Positions 58,222 through 64,000 of a DNA stretch of 64,000 nt are shown here, piece by piece. The stretch spans positions 434,001 through 498,000 of the forward strand of contig NZ_CP034279.1 in NCBI RefSeq assembly GCF_009739905.1, read 5' to 3'. The notes beneath the pieces are model-generated. The model was not told where the DNA came from. It searched no databases and was given only the letters and a program-made list of their open reading frames with translations. Source of the DNA: Streptomyces ficellus (GTDB lineage Bacteria; Actinomycetota; Actinomycetes; Streptomycetales; Streptomycetaceae). A program made the position numbers and the translations under genes. Each line of letters opens with the position of its first letter. The first letter of the stretch is position 1.

Positions 58222-60495
58222 ATGGAAGCAGCCAGCAGGACCGCGGGCGGCCCGGACGGGGCCGGTCCCGGGCGGTTGCGGCGCCGGGCGGACGCGTTGC
58301 GGCACGGCTCGTCGCCCGTGGCGACCGCCGCGCGCCGCGCGGTGCGCGTCACGGTCGCGTCGTGTGCCGGGTTCTTCGCCTGCGTGTACGGGTGGGGCCT
58401 GCCGGTCGTCGGGACGTACGCGCTGTTCGCGGTCGTCGCGATGGCGGGGCTGTCCCGGATCCCGGGCACGGGACGTCAGCGTGCCACCGTCGTCGCCTCG
58501 CTGCTGCCGGCCGGGTGGGTGCTGGTGACCGTGGGGACGTTCCTCGCGGTACGCACCTGGACGGCGGTGGCCGGGATGCTGGTGCTGGGGTTCGTGATCG
58601 CCTACGCGGCGGTGGCGGGGCCGCGCCTCGCCGGGGCGGCGCCCGGACTGCAACTCCTGTACATCCTGCCGTGCTTCCCGCCGTACGCCCCGGACACCGT
58701 GGACCAGCGGCTGATCGGCACCACCCTCGGGTTCGTGCTGCTCGTGCTGGCCGAGGCGCTGATCTTGCCCGATCCGCGGACCCGGTCCTACCGGGCGCTG
58801 GCGGCGGACGCCTGCGAGGTGGCGGCCGGCTGCGCCGGACAGTCCGCCCGGCCGCCCTGGACGGTGGCACCGGCCATGCGCGCACGGGCGGCGGCCGCCG
58901 GGGAGGCCCTGCGCCCGTCGCTCGTGCCGGAGGCCGAACGGCCGGGCGGGCCGGGCCTGCGCCAACGGGCCCTGGCGCACACCGGGCTCACCGCCCGGAT
59001 GCTGCTGGACCGCCTCGCGGCGCTGCCCCCGCCTCCCGGGGGCGGTCCGCCCAGTGAGCGGAGCGCCCGGGTGATCGCGGCGGTGCGGGAGGTCGCGGGC
59101 CACACCGCCCGGCTGCTGCGCGGCGAGCCCGCCGGCGCCTCGCCCGGGTACGAGGCCGCCGTGGAGTGCCTCCGCCGGGCGCGGACCGTGCCCCCCGGAC
59201 CGCCGGGCGGTTCCGCGTCCGGGCCCGGCGCCGACCGCCCCGGGCCCGAGCGGCTGCGCCGCCGCGCCGCGCTGACGGGCACCGCCGCGGTCGCGCTCGC
59301 CCTGTCGCGGGCCGCGTCGCTGGCGGTGGCGGGCCGCCGGGAACGCCGGGCGGTCGCCGCCGGGGCCCGGGCCTCGGACGGCACGTTCTGGTACGCGGCG
59401 CACGGCTCGGCGTACCTGTGGGTCATCCGGGTGCGGGGCCATTTCAGCGTCCACTCGGTGTACTTCCAGAACGCCGTCCGGCTGGCGCTGGCGCTGGCCG
59501 TGGCGCGCACGGTGGCCGGTCTGGACTCCTTGCCGCACGGCTTCTGGGCGACGCTGGCCGCGCTGTCGCTGACGCGCACCACGGTGCACCAGACGCGCTC
59601 GACGGTGGCGGCGGCGCTGACGGGCACCCTGGCCGGGGCGCTGGTGGCGGGCCTGCTGCTGGTGGTGCTCGGGGCCGACACGCTGGGGTACGCGGTGGTG
59701 CTCCCGTTCGTCATGCTGGTGGCGTTCGTGATGGGCCCGACGCGCGGGGCGGGCTGGGCCCAGGGCATGTTCACGGTGGTCGTGTCGGTGGTGTTCGCCC
59801 AGCTCGGGCGGGCCACCTGGCAGCTCGCGGAGGTGCGGGTCCTGGACGTCCTCACCGGCAGTGTGATCGGGCTGGTCCTGGGGCTCGTCGCCTGGCCCAG
59901 GGGCGCCCGGGGCGAACTGCTGCGCTCCCTGGCGCGGATGCTGCGGGCGGCGGCGGCCACCGTCCGGGAGACGGCGCGGGCGGTGGGTGACGACGGGCAC
60001 GCGGACCGGGACCGCCCGGGCGGCCGGGACCACGTCGAGGCGCTCCGGCACTCCCTCACGCTCGCGGAGTCGGCGTTCGCCCAGCGGCAGAGCGAGCCGC
60101 CCTCGCCGCACGAGCGGCAGCTGGACTGGCAGGCCGCTCTGATGACGGGCCACCACGTGCTGCGGGGCGCGCAGCGGCTGCGGCGGCTGCGCCGGGAGGA
60201 GCCGTCACCGCTGGGCGCCGCCCCGGCCGCGCGGATCGCCGGGTACGCCGACCTGCTCGGCGCCCGGTACGAGCGGATCGCCGCGTCGATCGAGGGGAAG
60301 CGGGCGTACGACGGGACGGGTCCGGGCGGCCGGTGTCACCCGGCGGCGGGCCCGGCCCTCTCCGAGGAGTGCGACGACGTCGGGATGGCCACGCTGTCGC
60401 TGTACTTCGACACGGCGAGCTGGCTGGAGACGCTCGCCACGGACGCCGACCGGATCACCCGGCACCTCTCCCCCGCCGGCCCGGCGCCCTCCTGA
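58222..60495 (+). CDS. FUSC family membrane protein
   Basis: This protein has about 757 residues with the fusaric-acid-resistance (FUSC/YccS) arrangement of two membrane bundles. The N-terminal bundle includes RVTVASCAGFFACVYGWGLP. A cytoplasmic part follows at about 180-395. The C-terminal bundle has NAVRLALALAVARTVAGLDS, FWATLAALSLTRTTVHQTRS, and GALVAGLLLVVLGADTLGYA. The FWATLAALSL block is the family core. Such proteins are associated with efflux of aromatic carboxylates or membrane integrity. The start ATG 58222 has a weak ribosome site. It is convergent with the G6PDH-like gene, 28 bp apart. Confidence 0.82.
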   Translation: MEAASRTAGGPDGAGPGRLRRRADALRHGSSPVATAARRAVRVTVASCAGFFACVYGWGLPVVGTYALFAVVAMAGLSRIPGTGRQRATVVASLLPAGWVLVTVGTFLAVRTWTAVAGMLVLGFVIAYAAVAGPRLAGAAPGLQLLYILPCFPPYAPDTVDQRLIGTTLGFVLLVLAEALILPDPRTRSYRALAADACEVAAGCAGQSARPPWTVAPAMRARAAAAGEALRPSLVPEAERPGGPGLRQRALAHTGLTARMLLDRLAALPPPPGGGPPSERSARVIAAVREVAGHTARLLRGEPAGASPGYEAAVECLRRARTVPPGPPGGSASGPGADRPGPERLRRRAALTGTAAVALALSRAASLAVAGRRERRAVAAGARASDGTFWYAAHGSAYLWVIRVRGHFSVHSVYFQNAVRLALALAVARTVAGLDSLPHGFWATLAALSLTRTTVHQTRSTVAAALTGTLAGALVAGLLLVVLGADTLGYAVVLPFVMLVAFVMGPTRGAGWAQGMFTVVVSVVFAQLGRATWQLAEVRVLDVLTGSVIGLVLGLVAWPRGARGELLRSLARMLRAAAATVRETARAVGDDGHADRDRPGGRDHVEALRHSLTLAESAFAQRQSEPPSPHERQLDWQAALMTGHHVLRGAQRLRRLRREEPSPLGAAPAARIAGYADLLGARYERIAASIEGKRAYDGTGPGGRCHPAAGPALSEECDDVGMATLSLYFDTASWLETLATDADRITRHLSPAGPAPS

Positions 60496-60523
60496 CCGTC
60501 CCGGCCCCCCGCGGGCGGCGCGT

Positions 60524-61906
60524 TCACGTCCCCGGGACCGGGTCGTGCCACGTCTCCCCGGCTCCGGGGAAGTCCGCCGCCTGCGACGGGCCCCAACTGC
60601 CGGGCGCGTACGTGTGGACGGGCAGGCCGGGTGCGAGGGCGGGGTCGACGGCGCGCCAGGCGGCCTCCACGGTGTCCTGGGGGGCGAACAGCCAGCGCTG
60701 CCCGTCCAGGGCCGCTCCGATCAGCCGGTCGTAGGGTCGCATGTCGTGCTCGGGGCGCTCGCTGAAGGACAGCGGCTCGCTCTGGGCCTGCCAGCCCGCG
60801 CCCGGCCGCTTGCCGACCAGCGTGAGCGTCAGGACGCTCTCGGGCCGCACCTGGACGCGCAGGGTGTTGGCGCCGGCCGACGAGCCGAGGCCGAAGATGT
60901 CCCTCGGCGGTCCGTGGAAGGTGACCCACACCTCGCTGGCGCTCACGGGCAGCCGCTTGCCGGCCCGGATGAGGACCGGTACGCCGGCCCACCGCCAGGA
61001 GTCGAGGTGGAAGCGGGCGGCGACGTAGGTCTCGGTGCGGCTGCCGGGTGCGACCCCCGGCACGTCCAGGTAGCCGTCGTACTGCCCCAGCAGCACGTCC
61101 GCCGGGTCCAGCGGGCGCAGCGCGGTGATGACGCGGGCGCGGGAGTCCTGCCACTCGGCCAGCCCCGGGCCGTCGGGCGGGTCGGCGGTGACCGTGGCGA
61201 GCAGCTCCAGCAGGTGGTTCTGGAGGACGTCGCGGACCGCTCCGGTACGGTCGTAGAAGCGGCCGCGGTCGTCGACGCCGAAGGCCTCCGCCATGGTGAT
61301 CTGGATGCTCCGCACGTGGTCGCGGTCGAGGAGGGGTTCGAGCACCGAGTTCGCGAAGCGGGCGAACATCAGGTTCTCCATCTGCTCCAGGCCGAGCCAG
61401 TGGTCGACGCGGAACACGGCTTCCTCGGGGAACACCTCGTGCATGGTCGCGTTGAGCTCCCGGGCGCTCTTCAGGTCGGTGCCGAAGGGCTTCTCGACCA
61501 TGATGCGGGCGTGGTCGGCGCGGCCCACGGCGGCGATGCCCCGCGCGATCCGGCCGAACAGGGCGGGGGGCACCTCCAGGTAGTACAGGACCCGTCCCCT
61601 GTCGCCCAGTTCGCGGTCGAGCGCCTGGTAGGTGGTGTCCTGGGTGAGGTCGCCGTCCACGTACCGCAGCAGTCCGAGCAGTTTCTCCGCCCCGGCGCCG
61701 TCGGCGGGGATGCCGTTGTGTTCGAGCGAGGCCCTGGCGTAGTCGCGGAACCGCTCCAGGTCCCAGCCGCCGGTCGCCACACCGATGACCGGCATGTCGA
61801 GGACACCGCGTTCACACAGCCCGACCAGCGCGGGGAAGGTCTCCAGCTTCGCGAGATCGCCGGTCGCCCCGAAGATGACGAGTGCGTCCACGCGTTCCGT
61901 TGTCAT
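60524..61906 (-). CDS. zwf: Glucose-6-phosphate dehydrogenase family protein with altered phosphate pocket
   Basis: This 460-aa protein has NAD(P)-binding loop VIFGATGDLAKLETFPALVG (Lys20), VEKPFGTDL, and the active-site His231 in VRDVLQNHLLELLATV. Catalytic Asp168 and His169 are in RVDHWLGLEQ, and Lys317 is in LIRAGKRLP. Canonical enzymes read RIDHYLGKE; here Tyr is Trp170 and the phosphate-binding Lys is Leu173. Two of the ligands for the sugar phosphate are therefore replaced while the catalytic residues stay. It may use a different or non-phosphorylated sugar, or may be a weak G6PDH. It follows the GH15 gene by 15 bp, so they form one operon. ATG 61906 is the start. Confidence 0.85.
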   Translation of the reverse strand: MTTERVDALVIFGATGDLAKLETFPALVGLCERGVLDMPVIGVATGGWDLERFRDYARASLEHNGIPADGAGAEKLLGLLRYVDGDLTQDTTYQALDRELGDRGRVLYYLEVPPALFGRIARGIAAVGRADHARIMVEKPFGTDLKSARELNATMHEVFPEEAVFRVDHWLGLEQMENLMFARFANSVLEPLLDRDHVRSIQITMAEAFGVDDRGRFYDRTGAVRDVLQNHLLELLATVTADPPDGPGLAEWQDSRARVITALRPLDPADVLLGQYDGYLDVPGVAPGSRTETYVAARFHLDSWRWAGVPVLIRAGKRLPVSASEVWVTFHGPPRDIFGLGSSAGANTLRVQVRPESVLTLTLVGKRPGAGWQAQSEPLSFSERPEHDMRPYDRLIGAALDGQRWLFAPQDTVEAAWRAVDPALAPGLPVHTYAPGSWGPSQAADFPGAGETWHDPVPGT

Positions 61907-61921
61907 GCTGCCTCCAGGAGG

Positions 61922-63778
61922 TCAGAAGTGCCGACGGTCCAGGGCGTCGTCGAGGGTCGTGGCGGCCATGATGAGCGAGAGGTGGGTGAAGGCCTGGGGG
62001 AAGTTGCCCAGTTGTTCGCCGGTGGGGCCGATCTCCTCGGCGAAGAGCCCGACGTGGTTGGCGTAGGTGAACATCTTCTCGAAGGCGAACCGGGCCTTCT
62101 CCAGTCGTCCGGCGCGGGCGAGGGCGTCGACCCGGAGGAAGCTGCACAGGCTGAACGTGCCCTCGCAGCCGCGCAGTCCGTCGGGCGAGGCGGCGGGGTC
62201 GTAGCGGTAGACCAGGCTGTCGGACACCAGGTTCTCCTCGATCGCGTCGAGGGTGCCCAGCCACTCAGGGTCGGTGGGTGACAGGAACCCGACGCGCGGG
62301 GTGAGCAGGAGGGAGGCGTCCAGGACGTCGCCGCCGTAGTGCTGTGCCAGTCCGCCGCGCGCGGACGACCAGCCCCTGTCCATGATCTGGGCGAAGATGG
62401 CGTCGCGCGTGGTCCGCCAGCGGACCAGGTCCGCGGGGCGGGAGAACTCGGTGGCGAGGCCCAGCCCCCGGTCCAGGGCGACCCAGCACATGACGCGGCT
62501 GAAGGTGAAGTCCTGCCGCCCGCCGCGGGTCTCCCAGATGCCGTCGTCGGGGCGGTCCCAGGAGTTCGCCAGCCGGTCCAGCACCTCGGCGATCGCCTTC
62601 CAGCTGCGGTGGTGCGGCCGTGTGCCGCCGCCCCGGCCCTGGGCGAGGGCGTAGAGCGCCTCGCCGTAGATGTCGAGCTGGAGCTGGTCCATGGCGGCGT
62701 TGCCGACGCGGACGGGGGCCGAGCCGCGGTAGCCCTCGAAGTGGTCGAGCACCTCTTCGGGAAGGTCCGGATCGCCGTCGACCCGGTACATGATCTGGAG
62801 CGGTTCGCGGTCGCGTCCCCCGCCGCCCGGGCCGGGTCCCGACGGGCTCTCGGTCAGCCGGGCGGTGAGCCAGTCGGTGAACGCGGTCGCCTCCTCGACG
62901 AACCCCAGGTCCAGCAGCGCCCGTACGGACAGGGAGCCGTCCCGTATCCAGGTGTAGCGGTAGTCCCAGTTGCGTTCCCCGCCGACCTGCTCGGGGAGCC
63001 CGAGGGTGGCGGCGGCGACGGGCGCGCCCGTGGGCGCGTAGGTGAGGAGCTTGAGGGTGATGGCGGCGCGGTGCACCATGTCCGGCCACCGGCCCCGGTA
63101 GTGGGTGGTGTGGATCCACCGCTGCCAGAACCTCACCGCGTCGTTCAGTTCGTCCTCCAGCCCCGGTACGTCGATGGGGCCGGGGGGCGCGCCGTCGGGC
63201 CGGCACACCGTCAGGGCGGCTCCGGCCTTCTGTCCCGCGCTCAGGTGGATGGTGCCGTAGGCGTCGTCGCCGGTGGCGCCGCCGGGGCCTCGCTCCAGGG
63301 GGAACGTGGCGCGCAGGTGCGCGGCCGTGCCGGGGCTGCGGAAGGTGGCGTGGTCGCCGTCGACGTGCAGGGTGTGCGGGGCGCGGGCGAAGTCGAAGCG
63401 GGGCGCGCAGCGCAGCCGGAAGCGGACGGTGCCGCGCATGCAGCGCAGCATCCGTACCAGGACGTGCCGGTCGGTCGCCGCGCCGCCCGGGGACGGGGGC
63501 ATCCAGTCGAGCAGTTCGCCCACACCGTCGGGCGACATGAAACGGGTCACCAGCACGGCCGTGTTGGGGTAGTACAACTGCTTGCAGGTGCCGCTGGGGT
63601 GGTCCGGGGCGATCTCGAAGAACCCGCCGCGGTCGTGGTCCAGGAGGGCCGCGAAGAGGGCGGGTGAGTCGAACCGCGGCGCCGCGAACCAGTCGACGAC
63701 GCCTTCGGACGAGATGACCGCGGCGGTCTGCAGGTCGCCCACGAGACCGTGGTCGGCTATGGGAGGGTAACGCTCCAC
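61922..63778 (-). CDS. Glycoside hydrolase family 15 protein (glucoamylase/trehalase type), copy 2
   Basis: This 618-aa GH15 protein is closely similar to copy 1: ERYPPIADHGLVGDLQTAAV, VDWFAAPRFDSPALFAALLD, GGERNWDYRYTWIRDGSLSV, GIWETRGGRQDFTFSRVMCW and SDSLVYRYDPAASPDGLRGC. It is expected to hydrolyse an alpha-glucoside such as trehalose in the cytoplasm and release free glucose. It is the first gene of a two-gene operon with the G6PDH-family gene 15 bp downstream. Its Arg-Asp-Gly in TWIRDGSLSV differs from copy 1 (Arg-Asp-Ala). ATG 63778 is the start. Confidence 0.87.
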   Translation of the reverse strand: MERYPPIADHGLVGDLQTAAVISSEGVVDWFAAPRFDSPALFAALLDHDRGGFFEIAPDHPSGTCKQLYYPNTAVLVTRFMSPDGVGELLDWMPPSPGGAATDRHVLVRMLRCMRGTVRFRLRCAPRFDFARAPHTLHVDGDHATFRSPGTAAHLRATFPLERGPGGATGDDAYGTIHLSAGQKAGAALTVCRPDGAPPGPIDVPGLEDELNDAVRFWQRWIHTTHYRGRWPDMVHRAAITLKLLTYAPTGAPVAAATLGLPEQVGGERNWDYRYTWIRDGSLSVRALLDLGFVEEATAFTDWLTARLTESPSGPGPGGGGRDREPLQIMYRVDGDPDLPEEVLDHFEGYRGSAPVRVGNAAMDQLQLDIYGEALYALAQGRGGGTRPHHRSWKAIAEVLDRLANSWDRPDDGIWETRGGRQDFTFSRVMCWVALDRGLGLATEFSRPADLVRWRTTRDAIFAQIMDRGWSSARGGLAQHYGGDVLDASLLLTPRVGFLSPTDPEWLGTLDAIEENLVSDSLVYRYDPAASPDGLRGCEGTFSLCSFLRVDALARAGRLEKARFAFEKMFTYANHVGLFAEEIGPTGEQLGNFPQAFTHLSLIMAATTLDDALDRRHF

Positions 63779-63911
63779 ATGGGCTCCTCGTGTGGTGCGT
63801 GGCCGTCTCCCCCCACTATCCGCCTCGCCGGTCCTCCCGTCGCCCCGAGACGCCTTCCCGCAGGCCAGGCGCTGGGTGCGGGGCGGGCGGCCGGTGTGCG
63901 AGGCTCAGCCC

Positions 63912-64000
63912 ATGCGGTACATCATCATCGGCGCGGGCGCGGTCGGCGCCACCATCGGCGGGCGGCTCGCGCAGGCGGGCAAGGAGGTCGTCCTGGTCGC
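63912..64000 (+). CDS. Ketopantoate reductase-like protein (truncated at window end)
   Basis: The visible 29 residues read MRYIIIGAGAVGATIGGRLA, then QAGKEVVLV, an N-terminal Rossmann loop (GAGAVG) typical of 2-dehydropantoate 2-reductase (PanE/ApbA) family proteins that use NADPH. The rest lies beyond the window. Other FAD/NAD-binding families cannot be excluded on this fragment, though the ATIGGRLAQAG segment favours the PanE type. It is divergent from the GH15 gene. Confidence 0.6.
   Translation, partial: MRYIIIGAGAVGATIGGRLAQAGKEVVLV

Overview
The window is chromosomal DNA of a high-GC actinomycete, almost certainly a Streptomyces. The third codon position is strongly G/C, GTG and TTG starts are common, many stop/start junctions overlap by 4 nt, and there is a complete conservon (CvnABCD). 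Two GH15 enzymes, an nSTAND/WD40 regulator and paired acyl-CoA dehydrogenases fit the same picture. About 57 genes are packed tightly on both strands. I see no rRNA, tRNA, CRISPR array, prophage or intact insertion sequence.

Region by region. 1-4.3 kb: a truncated LysR-type effector-binding protein, a DUF5997 protein, a CBS-domain protein, an MpaB-type oxygenase and phosphoglucomutase (pgm), closed by a strong hairpin terminator. 4.4-8.1 kb: the conservon (NIT-domain sensor kinase, roadblock, DUF742, GTPase). 8.2-10.7 kb: an AAC(3)-like acetyltransferase, a secreted phosphodiester glycosidase, then a 94-bp palindromic CTAG-ended element supplying the stop codons of both flanking genes, and a 64-aa membrane protein. 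10.9-16.9 kb: an ANTAR-GAF regulator and a translationally coupled five-gene peptide-type ABC importer. 17.0-20.3 kb: a fatty-acyl oxidation operon (two acyl-CoA dehydrogenases, quinone oxidoreductase). 20.5-23.5 kb: a PLP aminotransferase with a Pro/Ala tail, a PIG-L deacetylase and an unknown gene.

23.6-29.2 kb: a SulP transporter with a beta-carbonic anhydrase (probable bicarbonate uptake), divergent from an OmpR/HK two-component system, then a DUF2165 protein. 29.3-32.6 kb: a BBE flavoprotein oxidase, a double-VOC protein and a TOPRIM protein. 33-41 kb: a polytopic NACHT NTPase, an I36-type secreted protein, an HTH-nSTAND1 protein with 14 WD40 repeats, and an NlpC/P60 hydrolase with a structured leader. 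41-49.9 kb: a VOC protein, a secreted M19-like dipeptidase with a discoidin domain, a lactonase, a GH15 enzyme, an MMPL transporter and a DUF1801 protein. 49.9-54.7 kb: a lipid locus with a lipid kinase and an alkyl-DHAP-synthase-like flavoprotein, divergent from a TetR regulator and glpD, with a palindrome over the TetR -10 and start codon. 54.8-60.5 kb: small membrane proteins, a DMT transporter, a methyltransferase, a DUF3291 protein and an FUSC protein. 60.5-63.8 kb: a two-gene operon of a second GH15 enzyme and a G6PDH-family protein. The window ends in a ketopantoate-reductase-like gene.

The observations I rate highest are the following. The G6PDH-family protein keeps its catalytic residues but has lost two expected phosphate ligands, beside an enzyme expected to release free glucose. 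The ether-lipid-like locus shares its gene content with a mycobacterial locus and has a candidate operator. The CTAG-ended element is unusually placed. The SulP/carbonic anhydrase pair sits beside a two-component system. The NACHT and nSTAND-WD40 proteins are close neighbours.
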